Source: Culex pipiens pallens (taxonomy: Eukaryota > Arthropoda > Insecta > Diptera > Culicidae). Taken from it: a DNA stretch of 64,000 bases. Every line of letters begins with the position of its first letter. The stretch's first letter is position 1. The stretch is from assembly GCF_016801865.2 (NCBI RefSeq), contig NC_068937.1, positions 31,239,970-31,303,969 on the forward strand, read 5' to 3'. Below, piece by piece: positions 1 to 10,664 of the stretch. Under the pieces are notes generated by a model. It ran no database searches. It was not told where the DNA came from and saw only the letters and a list, made by a program, of their open reading frames with translations. The translations under genes and the position numbers were made by a program.

Positions 1-345
1 TGGGTGGAAGTGGCCATTTCGATCAAAATCACTTGTTCACAACGCACAAATCAGAGATATTCGACTAATTATTGAAATAAGTGCACTATTTAAATAAGCT
101 AAGTTTAATCGAATGAAATTTTAACGAACTTTTCGTCTGACGAATCGAGCGGCAAAAGTGTTTTGATTTTAGAGCTCTCTCTCGCGACGGCGGTGACGTT
201 TCTCTCATTACTCTCTCGCAAAGCAAACAGCTGATGACAGTTGCACGGTGCTGTTGTAGGGTTTCACCATTTGAAAACGTACCCATCGAGTGGGTAAAAG
301 TCAGAATAAATCACATCTACACTCTGAAGTTGATTTGCCGAAATA
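1..345. other. Non-coding left edge
   Basis: No open frame with coding character, RNA gene or clear repeat end is visible. It is moderately AT-rich sequence downstream of the first minus-strand gene. Confidence 0.5.
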
Positions 346-350
346 GTATA

Positions 351-356
351 TTTATT
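351..356 (-). promoter_or_regulatory. Poly(A) signal of the first secreted-protein gene
   Basis: AATAAA on the minus strand, about 20 bp past the TGA stop of the gene at 376-739. The position fits a short 3' UTR. Confidence 0.6.
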
Positions 357-375
357 CACCAAAAATCAAAAGCCC

Positions 376-739
376 TCAATTTCCAAACCCGTGCGGACTC
401 ATCCCACGTGTCCGGAAGAAGTTTCGGCACAAATCTTGGTTGCGCTCGCTGTTTTGGCCGCATTTGTTGAGAAATTCGTTGAATATCTGCCCGTACGGAC
501 ACTGCATCAGGAGCGCCTCATCGATGCCGCTTCTGCACATGCAGTAGTGGGCAAAGTCCCCGTGGGCGCAGTACGCCCCGGTCTTCCGGAACTCGGTTCT
601 GCACCGCAGGTAGGTACATCTCTGGTCGGCGAAGGCTGGCGCCGTTAGAGCGATGGTGAGGAGGAGGAAGATGGCTGAAATTACAATAAAAGTTAGGATT
701 TGCGTGGCAAATAACTTCAAAATACCTACCACCATGCAT
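376..739 (-). CDS. Small secreted cysteine-rich protein, two exons
   Basis: The gene has exon 1 at 739-730 and exon 2 at 674-376, joined across a 55-bp intron (donor GTAGGT, acceptor TTTCAG, phase 1). The spliced product is about 102 aa. Residues 1 to about 19 form a signal peptide ending in APAFA, so the protein should be secreted. The mature part has eight cysteines spaced C-x4-C-x10-C-x8-C-x1-C-x11-C-x12-C-x10-C. The segment CPYGQIFNEFLNKC resembles the second half of a peritrophin-A chitin-binding (CBM14) domain, but the first half does not match, so chitin binding is only a suggestion. The gene at 3037-3512 has identical cysteine spacing and the same intron phase and position, so the two are tandem paralogues. 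The start follows from joining the signal peptide across the intron; reading exon 2 through the intron gives a false longer N-terminus. Confidence 0.8.
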
Positions 740-789
740 GATGGCTACAAGTTTAGTTTGATATAAATAAAAGGAAAAGATTTCAAGGC

Positions 790-796
790 TTTTATA
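790..796 (-). promoter_or_regulatory. TATA box of the first secreted-protein gene
   Basis: TATAAAA on the minus strand, 51 bp upstream of the ATG at 739. The paralogue has a TATA box at almost the same distance, which supports both calls. Confidence 0.6.
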
Positions 797-799
797 CTA

Positions 800-1314
800 G
801 GAGACTTACTGCGAAATTTCGAAACAAGTTTCGTTGTGTTACAATTATAATAATCAAATATCATGATGAAACTTAATCTACAACCAGCACCAAGAAAACC
901 ATCTGGATGCGTTTTGCAACATCAAAATCATTACAAAATACAGGGTTATTCTACACCCAAAGGAAAGAAATGCTGTAGATATTTTCAGTCAGCTCTATTT
1001 AAATGTTTTTGTACAACAATGAAAAACATTATTTAAACCCATTTCTGAAAACAGTTCATTTTAAGGTTTACTGATTTCTGTTTTTTTTTTAATTTATTGC
1101 AAAAAAAATGTCAAGACAACAGTTATTCGATCAATCAACTAGTTTCCCCTTGGAACGAACTTTCAAGTGCAGCACTGGTTCGTTAATTCGAATTTTGCTA
1201 CTTCGAATGCTCGCTAATTTTAACGTATTCGAATTAAAAATTATTATGTTGACGTTTTAACCCCATTGTTGCACAATTTCCGAATACGTGATATCAACTT
1301 TTGACAGCCGTCAG
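800..1314. other. AT-rich intergenic DNA with a degenerate repeat
   Basis: No gene is seen. From about 1085 to 1170 the sequence resembles the middle of MITE A (intact at 45734-46058), including the string cccttggaacga. A further match continues at about 2100-2180, beyond the hAT-like element, so an old A copy may have been split by that element. Confidence 0.4.
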
Positions 1315-2079
1315 CAGGGTTGCCAGGTTGCCAGATAAATCTGGGAATGCCAGATTTTTCAAATGTCAGACAATAAAAATGTATCCTTCCAGATTTTGAT
1401 TTTTTTGATTTTTAACAACTTTTTGATTAAAATGAACGAATTGAATTGAGAATGAGTTTTTCTTAAAAGAAATGTAAATTCAACAACTTCATAAAATCGG
1501 TCAAACCATCTGAATTCTACAAACTTTTGAATTAATTTACATCATCTCTCCCTTCCTCCACTAAGAATTCCTGATTTTTCCAGATTTTTAATCGATAATT
1601 TTGCGCCAAATCGCACCGAAAGCGACTCCAGGTGAAGCAGAACAAGCTGCTCAAGATGGTGCACAACCTGGACCTGTGGTACCCGACCGACGATCTACAC
1701 AAGCTGGCCGGCGTCGACACCATCGACGCAAGCATCGAAAGGGCAACGAGAACCTTCAGGACTTCATGTGGGATGTCAACGAATCCGCTCATCGAAGCAC
1801 TCCTCCGTCAACAACTGTGATATTAGTTTTTAAGCCAAACATAGATCTAGGGTTTTTTTCTCAATATTTATTTTCCCTAAAAGAGCACTCAGCTAGCAAA
1901 ATCTAAACTTAGAAATATGTATCCTCCCTGCAAAGGCTTATGAATTGATCTCAGTTGAAAGGATCTCCAAATCTCTGAATTGCAAATGTAACATCCTGGA
2001 GCAGAACTGTTAAATTCTAATAAAAACACTATTGAACTATAATCGATAATTTACCAGATTTTTCAAATTTTGAACCCTG
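1315..2079. mobile_element. Old hAT-like MITE, interrupted by a LINE fragment
   Basis: The ends are CAGGGTTGCC and the complement of AACCCTG. They are flanked by 8-bp sequences gccgtcag (1307-1314) and gctgtcaa (2080-2087) that match at six of eight positions, as expected for a decayed hAT target duplication. The inside is AT-rich with repeated 'ccagattttt' motifs and no transposase. The element at 21775-22145 starts with the same ten bases. A LINE piece is inserted at 1602-2040. Confidence 0.55.
1602..2040 (+). pseudogene. 5'-truncated Jockey-clade LINE, reverse transcriptase C-terminus
   Basis: The frame 1602-1820 encodes the extreme C-terminus of a Jockey-type non-LTR reverse transcriptase protein, containing KRLQVKQNKLLKM and the WYPTDDLHKLAGVDTID motif, ending at TGA 1818-1820. 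About 220 bp of 3' UTR follow, with AATAAA near 2020. The insert is flanked by a perfect 12-bp target-site duplication, aatcgataattt, at 1590-1601 and 2041-2052, so both ends are exact. Over 90 percent of the LINE is missing at the 5' end, the usual result of incomplete target-primed reverse transcription. It is a dead copy. The LINE pieces at 38885-39501 and about 59960-60175 carry a related C-terminus. Confidence 0.8.
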
Positions 2080-2087
2080 GCTGTCAA

Positions 2088-2940
2088 TCGTTCCAATTAG
2101 AGAATCCGCTCTGTAGGACCTTTTCTATCAGGAAGGGTCGCGAAGTTATTTTTTTTAAATTGATTTAAAAAATCCATTTAAAAACATTTGCGGCGTCCAA
2201 GTCAGAGTAATTTTACCCAGAAAACCCGCAAAGGATTTAAAGTGGATTTTTTAATCAATTTAAAAAAATTAAATACACTCGTTCAAATTTCTAAAAATAA
2301 TATTTAGATGTAAAATGTTTTTTTCTGAGCATTGAAGACATTTTTTTCAACTGACGATTTCAAGAATTGGTGTTGGGATTGACGTTTGTATGGATAATCT
2401 TCCAAAATGTTCAATTTAAATGGTACAGCTGTTTTCTGATCGTAATTAGGCCCCAAAACAACCCAGGAGCAAGATAGGACCATACTTCGATGACTTCAAT
2501 GAAATTAAAAAAATGAAACAAGTTGTTTTTTCTTTCATAATAAAAAAAAAACCCAAACAAAAATGAATACTTTGCGGAAAGCCGGGTCTGCACCGACTGC
2601 TCCCATCGACTGCTTATATCTCTTATGATATTGAATTATTTTTTTAGTTAAGACATGCACATTCCCTTAATCAAAACACATTGGTGGAATTTAGAAAATC
2701 AAGGTGGAGTCGTACAGGCTGATCGCACAAAATATTTTTCATTCTGAAATTCTGAACATTCACTTGTTTCACTAAAAGCTGATTTCCCGAAATAGTGAAA
2801 AATAGTGCCAATGAGTATTTTTCAATTGACTTAGTAAACTTTCATAGGTATAAGTATTGTTTGAACCATACTTGAGACCAAACCAAAATACAAACATTAA
2901 ATACCTAATTAATTCAGCAATCATTCATTTGAATATTAAA
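2088..2940. other. AT-rich intergenic DNA
   Basis: About 2100-2180 resembles the right half of MITE A (a stretch like attgatttaaaaaatccattt). The remainder shows no gene, RNA or clear repeat boundary. Confidence 0.4.
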
Positions 2941-2950
2941 ACATTTAGGA

Positions 2951-2956
2951 TTTATT
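2951..2956 (-). promoter_or_regulatory. Poly(A) signal of the second secreted-protein gene
   Basis: AATAAA on the minus strand, about 80 bp beyond the TGA stop at 3037-3039. Confidence 0.6.
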
Positions 2957-3036
2957 TCTATTCAAACAAAAAGACATCAAATAAACTTTAGTAAGCAACC
3001 TTTCCATCCTAAAATATACTTGAATGCACTGCAACT

Positions 3037-3512
3037 TCACTTCCCATACCCATAACCATACTGCTGCTGGTTCGGAACCACCCCACGTCCATACTGCTGG
3101 TTCGGAACCACCCCACGTCCATACTGCTGGTTGGGCACCATTCCACCCCCATACTGCTGCTGATTGGAGCCCATTCCACGCCTCTGGAAAAAATAAAAGC
3201 AAGAGTTTCGAACTCGCTCGGTGTTTTCCGCACACCGGTTCAGGTACTCGTTGAAGGCTTGCCCGTAAGGACACCGCAGCAGAGTGGCCAAGTTGTAACC
3301 GCTGTGGCACTGACACAGCGCGTACGGATCTCCGAGGGCACAGTACGCACCCCCGGGACGGTACTCTCGCATGCAGTTAAGGTAGGCACATTTTGGATCG
3401 GTGTACGCGTCCGCTCCCAGGATGGCAAGCAATACGAAAAATGCTGAAACTTGAATCAGGCTTGATTTTTGTTGTTGTAATTTTATTGTATTTCAGAGCA
3501 CTTACCAATCAT
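3037..3512 (-). CDS. Small secreted cysteine-rich protein with Gly/Tyr/Gln-rich repeat tail, two exons
   Basis: Exon 1 (3512-3506) holds only ATG ATT G. A 62-bp intron (GTAAGT to TTTCAG, phase 1) separates it from exon 2 (3443-3037). The product is about 137 aa. Residues 1-15 are a signal peptide ending in ILGADA. The eight-cysteine core has exactly the spacing of the paralogue at 376-739 and contains CPYGQAFNEYLNRC, which resembles half of a CBM14 chitin-binding domain. Unlike the paralogue, the C-terminus carries tandem ten-residue units of the form YGRGVVPNQQ, encoded by a 30-33-bp DNA repeat, and ends YGYGYGK. Such tails are common in structural or mucosal insect proteins, but the role here is unknown. 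The start is set by the signal peptide, which is complete only after splicing. Confidence 0.82.
3058..3172 (-). repeat. Coding minisatellite in the secreted-protein tail
   Basis: Three to four direct units of about 30-33 bp (catactgctggttcggaacc and variants) encode the YG-rich C-terminal repeats. Two units are identical, suggesting recent unequal exchange. Confidence 0.75.
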
Positions 3513-3563
3513 GTTAAGCAGTTAGTTTTATTATAACAAGAGCATGAAGCATTTTTTTTCTAG

Positions 3564-3571
3564 TTTTTATA
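3564..3571 (-). promoter_or_regulatory. TATA box of the second secreted-protein gene
   Basis: TATAAAAA on the minus strand, 52 bp upstream of the ATG at 3512, the same spacing as in the paralogue. Confidence 0.6.
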
Positions 3572-3579
3572 GCGCAAAT

Positions 3580-4387
3580 TGTGTTGCAAAAATGTCGCAA
3601 CATGTTCAGCAGAAACTAGCTGCAGTGGACATCTGCGTTTGATTATGTTAATGATTCTCGCACGACGACATTCATTGTACTGGGCAAGGCACTTGTGTGT
3701 ACATTGCAACATCGACATAATTTTATACATCGTACTACTGATTAACTGCATTTTTATTTAATACTTCAGTATTTAAAAAAATGGATTCTGCTGAAGAATT
3801 TTATAGTTCTTGCCAGAGATGATTTTTTTTTCAAAATTTACTTGTTTCGCTAATGAACTACTTTCACTCGATTCATCTGCATATTTAGTTTAGAAACTCT
3901 CAAGTTTTCCGAAATTTTCTTGTATTTTTCCGATTTTCAATGTTAAATGATTAACCCTTTGTAAAAGTTCTAAACACCTTGAATTTTCAGCCCTATTGAA
4001 ATGTCAGTTGATTTCCAAATCATGAGAAATTTTTTCAAAGGTGACATTGAGACTCCCGGTTGTTAAATAAGGACGAAACTTGGGAAACCTCATTTTCCTT
4101 GATCTTCATTTTTTGCAAGGTCCAAAGAATTTATAGAAAATTCTTTCCGAGTTTCGAAATAATTTTCGGAAAAAAAATCTAAAATTCTAAAGTTCTCTGT
4201 CGCTCTAATCGAGTCCGTCCCATATGTAAAAACAGCAAAACCGAGAAAAACGCAAGTAAAATTTGTCCCGCCTATAAGGTTACGTTTATTGGTTGTTCTG
4301 ATAGTTCACACGATTTCGAACCAAACTGCATCATTAACTCAATATTGATAAAATTACACTTGATTTGATTAGACTTGATTTGATCGG
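3580..4387. other. AT-rich intergenic DNA
   Basis: Nothing recognisable as a gene. Short frames here lack coding character. Confidence 0.4.
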
Positions 4388-4965
4388 CTAAAATTCTAAA
4401 ATTCTAAAATTCTAAAATTCTAAAATTCTAAAATTCTAAAATTCTAAAATTCTAAAATTCTAAAATTTTGAAATTCTAAAATTCTAAAATTCTAAAATTC
4501 TTAAATTCTTTTAGTTTAAAATTCTAAAATTCTAAAATTCTGAGATTCTAAGATTCTAAAATTCTAAAATTCTCAAATTCCAAAATTCTAAAATTCTAAA
4601 ATTCTGAAATTCTAAAATTCTAAAATTCTAAAATTCTAAAATTCTAAAATTCTAAAATTCTAAAATTCTAAAATTCTAAAATTCTAAAATTCTAAAATTC
4701 TAAAATTCTAAAATTCTAAAATTCTAAAATTCTAAAATTCTAAAATTCTAAAATTCTAAAATTCTAAAATTCTAAAATTCTAAAATTCTAAAATTCTAAA
4801 ATTCTAAAATTCTAAAATTCTAAAATTCTAAAATTCTAAAATTCTAAAATTATAAATTTCTAAAATTCTAAAATTCTAAAATTCCAAAATTCCAAAATTT
4901 TAAAATTCTAAAATTCGTAAATTCTGAAATTCTTAAATTCTTTTAGTTAAAAATTCTAAAATAAA
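4388..4965. repeat. Octamer microsatellite (taaaattc)n
   Basis: About 70 copies of an 8-bp unit. The core (about 4610-4850) is perfect, and both margins carry substitutions and length changes, the usual pattern of older edges. Confidence 0.95.
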
Positions 4966-5600
4966 AAATATATAATATTCTAAAACTCTAAAATTCTGAA
5001 ATAGTTAACTAAAATCCAAAAATATTTAAATTCATGAAATACAAAAAAAATAAAGTCAAAAAATTCTAAATTACGAAAACTCTATCATTTCAAAAGTCCA
5101 TAAAATTCTAGATTTCTTAAACTCTCAAATTTTTTGATCCTAAATTTACAAAAAATCTAAAATTTTAAGCGTTCAAAAATTTTAACGATCTGGAATTCTC
5201 AAAATGTAATAATTCTTAAACTGTTACAATGAATGCAGTTTACACCAAACAGAATAGATTTCTTCACAAAAATATTTTTTAAATCAAATCTAGTAGCTAA
5301 AGCTAGCAAAACATTGCTTAATTATGTTTCTTAGTGTACAAAAAAAAATTAAGAGGTGTCAGATATTCGTGAGTTCACTGTATTCAAGTCGAAATGCAAC
5401 CAATTGTGAGTAAACTTTATCGAACGTGCAATAGAACTTTACAAATGCTTTCTCGACCGTGCACGGCAAAATGGTTTCATTGAATTGTGAGCCTTAATTT
5501 ACTCATGAAAAGTTTTAATAAAATTTTACTTTTTTGAAAATAAACGAGAAAAACTTCTAAAAACTATAATAAAATTATTTAAAGGAGAATCCGAGGGAGA
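4966..5600. other. AT-rich non-coding DNA downstream of ACBD6
   Basis: Decayed microsatellite edge, then unremarkable sequence. The ACBD6 3' UTR should lie at the right side. A minus-strand ATTAAA near 5514 is the best poly(A) candidate; no AATAAA is close. Confidence 0.4.
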
Positions 5601-5624
5601 ATCATCAAAAGAAATTCAACCAAC

Positions 5625-6362
5625 TTACTTCAGCAACTCCTTTATTGCCGCATCAAACGCCACCTCCTCGACGCTTTCCCCCTCGTCATCCTTCGCACTC
5701 TTGTCCGCCCCGGCCTCGACCAGCACCCGAACGCAGTCCCGATTGCCACAGCTGGACGCGTAATGCAGCGCCGTCTGACCGCCCGAATCCCTCAGGTCCA
5801 GATCTCGGCCGGGCACGGCCAAAATAAGCTTGAGCACGTGCTCGTTGCCCCGATCGGCAGCCCAGTGGATCAGGCCGAGACCATCGTCGTCGAGTTCGTT
5901 GATGAGCGCCGGCACTTCCGGATTTGCGAGGGCCTGCTCGAGCTGTGGGAGGTTGCCTTCCTTGATGAAATCTACCAGGGTTTTGTCCGCGGCCGTGTCT
6001 TCTTCGTGGGCGAAGGTGGAAACGGACACCCAGGAACCCTTTTGGGGCTTGTATTCGGAATCGTCTTCCGAGGACTGGTCCCAGGATGGTTTGAGCTGGG
6101 TCAGATGTTGGACGTAACCCTGCATGGCCTGGGGCTTCGAGAGGTCACCCAGCTCGTTCCAGGCGGTCCACTTGGCGCGGCCAGCCATGTTGAAGATCCC
6201 CGGCTTCGGAACGTCACACTTGCCGGACGTTGCCTGCTTATAGAACGCGTAGAACTTCAACAGCTCCTTTTGCTCGAACTGGTCGTGGCCACGCTCGATG
6301 AACTTGGTGGCCCGACTGAACTCCTCCTCCAGCAGGTCAACTTCCTCCTCGAAATCGGACAT
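5625..6362 (-). CDS. ACBD6: Acyl-CoA-binding domain-containing protein 6 (ACBD6)
   Basis: A 245-residue single-exon frame starts at ATG 6362-6360; an in-frame GTG six bases upstream is not a plausible start. Residues about 8-95 are an acyl-CoA-binding domain with the helix motif FYAFYKQATSGKC (about 37-49) and KWTAWNELG (64-72). Two ankyrin repeats follow at about 161-190 (LGLIHWAADRGNEHVLKLIL) and 194-223 (GGQTALHYASSCGNRDCVRV). This order is that of ACBD6, which binds long-chain acyl-CoA in cytosol and nucleus and in vertebrates works with N-myristoyltransferases. Length is slightly below the human protein (about 280 aa). The stop at 5627-5625 overlaps a good donor-like string (GTAAGT), so a downstream exon is possible but not needed. 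SLIRP lies 94 bp upstream on the same strand. Confidence 0.92.
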   Translation of the reverse strand: MSDFEEEVDLLEEEFSRATKFIERGHDQFEQKELLKFYAFYKQATSGKCDVPKPGIFNMAGRAKWTAWNELGDLSKPQAMQGYVQHLTQLKPSWDQSSEDDSEYKPQKGSWVSVSTFAHEEDTAADKTLVDFIKEGNLPQLEQALANPEVPALINELDDDGLGLIHWAADRGNEHVLKLILAVPGRDLDLRDSGGQTALHYASSCGNRDCVRVLVEAGADKSAKDDEGESVEEVAFDAAIKELLK

Positions 6363-6456
6363 TCTCACAGCGCTAAAGTCTCTTTTCTTACAAAACTAAT
6401 CTACCAATACTAAAAACACACACAAAATGCACCGCCCTCCCCTACAAAAACCGCGT

Positions 6457-6717
6457 CTATTCCGACGGCTGGAAGAAGATCGTGTTCTGCTCCAGGGTGT
6501 GCTTCTTGGTCGCGTCCAGATTGTCCAGCGCCGACGCCTTCTGGAACGACACGAAGCCGTAGCCCTTGGAGAGGCCGGTTCGCCGGTCAAAGATGACCTG
6601 GGCCCACGAGACCTTTCCAAACTGGGCAAAGTAGTTACGCAACTCGCGGTGACCGACGGTCCACGGAACGTTTCCCACGAAGATCTTGAGCGAACGGGAG
6701 GCGGCACCACCGGCCAT
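6457..6717 (-). CDS. SLIRP: SRA stem-loop-interacting RNA-binding protein, mitochondrial (SLIRP)
   Basis: An 86-residue protein made almost entirely of one RRM. RNP2 is IFVGNV (12-17) and RNP1 is KGYGFVSF (51-58), with the SLIRP-like NVPWTVGHRELRNYF between them. In animals SLIRP partners LRPPRC in mitochondria, where it stabilises mRNAs and aids their translation. The short N-terminus before the RRM would have to act as targeting sequence. ATG 6717-6715 has a purine at -3 and is the only reasonable start. The stop (TAG 6457-6459) is 94 bp from the ACBD6 ATG, and no AATAAA lies between, so the transcript may continue into ACBD6. Confidence 0.9.
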   Translation of the reverse strand: MAGGAASRSLKIFVGNVPWTVGHRELRNYFAQFGKVSWAQVIFDRRTGLSKGYGFVSFQKASALDNLDATKKHTLEQNTIFFQPSE

Positions 6718-7104
6718 GACCAGACAGCAGTAGGAAAATTAAAAGTGGCAGCAGAGGGGAACGGAAAAAAAACAGTATCGCTGGAATCGAATTGATTACA
6801 TAAGAATAAAATTTAATACGACAAAAAAGAAGCTGAATTTACCTTTAGAGAATGCGAAGTTTTGGTAAGAATTTCATGCAGTTCACGAACTTTGTTTACG
6901 GAGTTGCGAAATGAACGGAAAAAAATCTCACCCTTTTTGTTACGAACTGACGTTTTGCGGCAATCACACGTGCGATGAAATGTCAAAGTTGAAGGTTTCA
7001 CGCAAGCTTGCGTGCAAGCAGTTGCACGTTTATTGGGAATTGCGCATTAAATTTCCCGAAAATGCACGTTCTGCTAAAATGGCACAAAAAAAATAATTTG
7101 AGAA
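6718..7104. other. Upstream region of SLIRP
   Basis: This should contain the SLIRP 5' UTR and promoter. No clear TATA box is seen. No other gene is recognisable. Confidence 0.4.
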
Positions 7105-8178
7105 AACCTGGAGTTTTTTTGAAAAGGACCAATAAGGCTTTCTAGGCCCAGTGAAAAAAATATAATTTAACCCAAAAATTAAGAACTTCTCGTCACAGTG
7201 TCCTGATGCAAACAATCATCGAGCTCGAGCTGTCACAGCCCTGCGAAGTATGTTGTCTGACATATCGAGCTATCAGTCAAAAAATCCAGCTAGAAGTCGC
7301 CGGACAAAAAACTTTTGCTAGAAAGAGATATGAAACCTGATGCAAACAAACGTCCAGCTGTAATGTAAACATACTTTGAATGTGTTAGTAAATTTCTGAC
7401 TAGAGTGCCTTATAAACCAAATTTTCAGTTTTTTTTGGGTGTTTTGCCTTCCTCACCTCACTGAGGCAAGGCTATAAAATCACTCAAAAATTGAACTTTT
7501 TAAATAAGCCTCCCAGATATACCTTTACGTATACATATTGTGAAAGCAGACAAAAATCGAAACACGAGCGCAACCTGTCAAAGCCTGTTGCGCCACAGAC
7601 TGATGTACACGCTTACGATAAACCGCTCCATTTTTGTATGGCGCAACAGATTGTTTTGCGCAACAGAAGAGATGCGCACTTCGGTTTGGTGGAAGCTGCA
7701 TAATATCGACTCAGAATCAAATTCTGAGCAAATGTCTGTGCGTGTGGATGGACGTAGAATTTTTTTTCTCACTCACTTTTCTCGGAACTGGCTCGACCGA
7801 TTTTGTCCGGATCTATGTTTTTGGATTTACCTTCAGGTTCTTTAAGTCTTTTTTAAATTTCATCCGGCTTGGTGCAGTACTTTAAAAGATATGTTCGAAA
7901 AACTGTTTTGGTTGATACTAAAAAGGGTCATTATTTACATAATTTGAAAGCTCCGGCGGATAGCTGTCGGAACTTTACTCTCAGTGCACGCACACAAACA
8001 CTGCAGTGCTTTCAAATGGTTCATTAAATTTATCATACCTAGATGGCAGCACTCAGATGTGTAGTGTCTTTACTAAGTAAGCGTTAGCCAAAGCTTTCGT
8101 AGTGTGTGGTTGCAAGGCTTTTAGGAGGAAGGCAGCAACCACCTTCCGGTGGATTAAGTAACGTTTTTCAATACCTCT
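7105..8178. repeat. Mosaic of dispersed repeats
   Basis: 7109-7160 and 7405-7440 are pieces of the fold-back family intact at 20759-20911. About 7442-7990 carries a repeat that begins gccttcctcacctcactgag and holds aatcaaattctgagc. The same elements occur in reverse at 61385-62500, marking an opposite-orientation copy. No protein is supported in the short frames here. Confidence 0.5.
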
Positions 8179-8179
8179 G

Positions 8180-8372
8180 ACTCAGGGCGGTTCTAAAAAC
8201 ACCCAAAAAAGCAAAAACTGGAAATTTGGTTTATTGGTCCTTTTCAAAAAAAAACTCCAGAAACGCATTTTTCTTCAGTTTATTAAGCACCTCTGGAGTT
8301 TTGTTTTTTTGAAAAGGTCCAATAAACCAAATTTACAGTTTTTGCTTTTTGGGTGTTTTTGAAACCGCCAGG
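8180..8372. repeat. Two outward-facing arms of the fold-back repeat family
   Basis: 8180-8266 (…tttggtttattggtcc…actccag) and 8290-8370 (ctggagtt…ggtccaataaacc…) are inverted copies of one arm. The intact fold-back at 20759-20911 has the arms in the other order, so this looks like a rearranged copy. Confidence 0.6.
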
Positions 8373-9285
8373 CCTGATGTTGACTCATCGGCACTTAGGC
8401 GTTAAATTGGGTACTAAAGCCCTATGTAAATTTTTATGTACAAAGGTAAAAAAACACGATTATAAAAACCATTTCTGGTCACTTTTTTCATTTTAATACA
8501 AAAAAAATATTGACAACCCGCATAATCAAAAACCATCGGGTGAATAGTCCAAACTATATTACTACTAAAAGAGATGTAGTTACCACATACTTAACCATTA
8601 TCATATAGTTACGGCACTATACAAAACCATAACGAAACTGATCGTCAAATGATGACGTTTTTATTGAAGTAAATCTAATGATTCTAACTATTTTTTAACT
8701 ATTTGGGGTACAATAACCTTACACTAAACAGTTCGGATTGTTTAGACAACGTGACTCAACGAAAAAATGTACAAGTCCAAATAGTTCAAACTATTTATCA
8801 ACTTTATTGAGAACAATATAGCAAAATTCCACAGATTTTAGATTTTTATAGTCAGAACCTGTAAGAACTAAAAACCTACTATAAATGCTATAGTAGAACA
8901 CAATTGATGGCGGCCACATTTTTTTCGATAAGTTTGTATAATCCAAAGAATTTGTCAACTTACATGAAGTAAAATTACTATACACCATACTATTTTGAAT
9001 TAAAAATTTCTATAAGTCCAAATAGTTCAAACAATATTTCAACAGTATGGAGTACAATTACAGTTTGTTATATAATCCAACTATATGTTAAACGATTGGT
9101 ACAAAAATTTCAACTTTTATCAAGTAAATTGATCACAGTCGATTCCTCTGGATCATGGAGAACCTTCAACACTCCCTCTTCTCCTCAGATTATCAGAAAA
9201 CTCCCCAAAAGAAGAAAAATGTTACGAGGGCTCATGAAATTGACTTTCACTATTCCAGAAAAAGTAGGCATGCTGTTCTTACCAT

Positions 9286-10649
9286 TATAACTTTCGGGTC
9301 TACTATGGTGACCCACTTAGTTAATAAATGCTACAAGGCAAGGGGATCGAAACATAAAACTCAATGGGGTGAGTGGGTGGTCCAAATAACTCCCTCTTTG
9401 AACCTCAGGGTCGGCATAAATTATGCTCACGAGGCAGGAAAACACTGGTGTTCGTCTTGAGCTAAACTCCTCGGTTTTCTCGTCAAAATTGTCACGTTTA
9501 TTCGTCACGGCTTCCTCCTAAACCTGACCTTCTCCCTCCTGTCCTAACCCACTTCCTTATTGTCTGTCTCCTACCTTGACACTTTCTTTCTTGTTTGTCC
9601 GTGGGCGGACCTGCTGCTCGGGGCCCCTCAGCTTCTGCTGCCGCTGCTGCTGGATCTGCTGACGCGATCGCTGTCTCCGACCTCGGCCTGCTCGCGCTGC
9701 TCGCTGGCCTGGGGTGGCTTGTCGTGGCCGTCGACGTTCCGACGCACGGGTTGATGCTGCTGCAGCCTTCGCTGGACCCTCGTTTGCCTGCCCTCTGCGC
9801 GTCCTCGAGTGTGTTGATGGACTCGAGCTTCAGCTGTCCCCGAAGGTACCGCTGGTCTTGCCCGGTTTCCGGCGCAGGGTTTGATGGTATAAGGCAGGTC
9901 TTCGGAACTGGCTGGTTCCTCTCGTTGTGGCTCGTGGTTCCCAGATGGAGGACTCACGCGGCTCAGCTTTGAGCGGCTGGTCGCTGGTCGACACCGATTG
10001 TGCACGGTGGACGGGTTGGGGAAAACCACGGGCGAGCCACGGGCTGATCCGGGAGATCCGAGTCGCGGATGCCAGCTTTTGTAGCTAAAACTACGGGGTC
10101 CTGTGATGAGATGGGGGAACAAGATGGCGGTTACACTGGGCGTTGGTTTCGGGGCACGGATCAGGGTTATTGACGGGTTCGCGGGTTTACCTGGATGTCC
10201 TGGGGTGTCTTGCACGGTCTTTCCGTGTCCTCCGTGAAGTCCTTCTCCTTGGTGAGTCGCGGCACTTCACTTAATCACGCCGCGGAGCTTTAAGCGTAGC
10301 TCGGACGGCTTTCTTCGCGATCTGTACGACGCGTACACTTTCCGATACACCGGGCAAATGGCCGATCTACGGCAGGACATGGAACCGCGAACCTCCGATC
10401 CGGCGAAGTCCCATATTTCGCCCCATCATCATCATCATCCTTTTCGCCACCGCTACCATCCTTGCGATGTTCTTCGGCCCGCTGGTGGTGGCTAGCGGCG
10501 TTACTCCATCTCATTGGCGATCTCATACGGGGTGGTCGCGCTCGCTCTCCGTGGGTGACACAAACCGAATCGTCTCACTCTCAACGAACACACTCGCTAA
10601 CCTGCCCCTGTGTCACTGGAATTCACTCACTACACACCCACTGGTTACA
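9286..10649 (-). repeat. 3' LTR of the Gypsy element
   Basis: It is 1,364 bp long and on the minus strand runs from TGTAAC to GTTATA, which form an imperfect inverted repeat. It is long and GC-rich compared with the AT-rich surroundings. It matches the 5' LTR except at two positions I can see (near 9306 and 9478). Confidence 0.92.
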
Positions 10650-10664
10650 CTCTCCTCCCACTCG
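10650..10664 (-). other. Polypurine tract
   Basis: Minus-strand GAGTGGGAGGAGAG abuts the TGTAAC start of the 3' LTR, the position where plus-strand DNA synthesis is primed. Confidence 0.75.
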
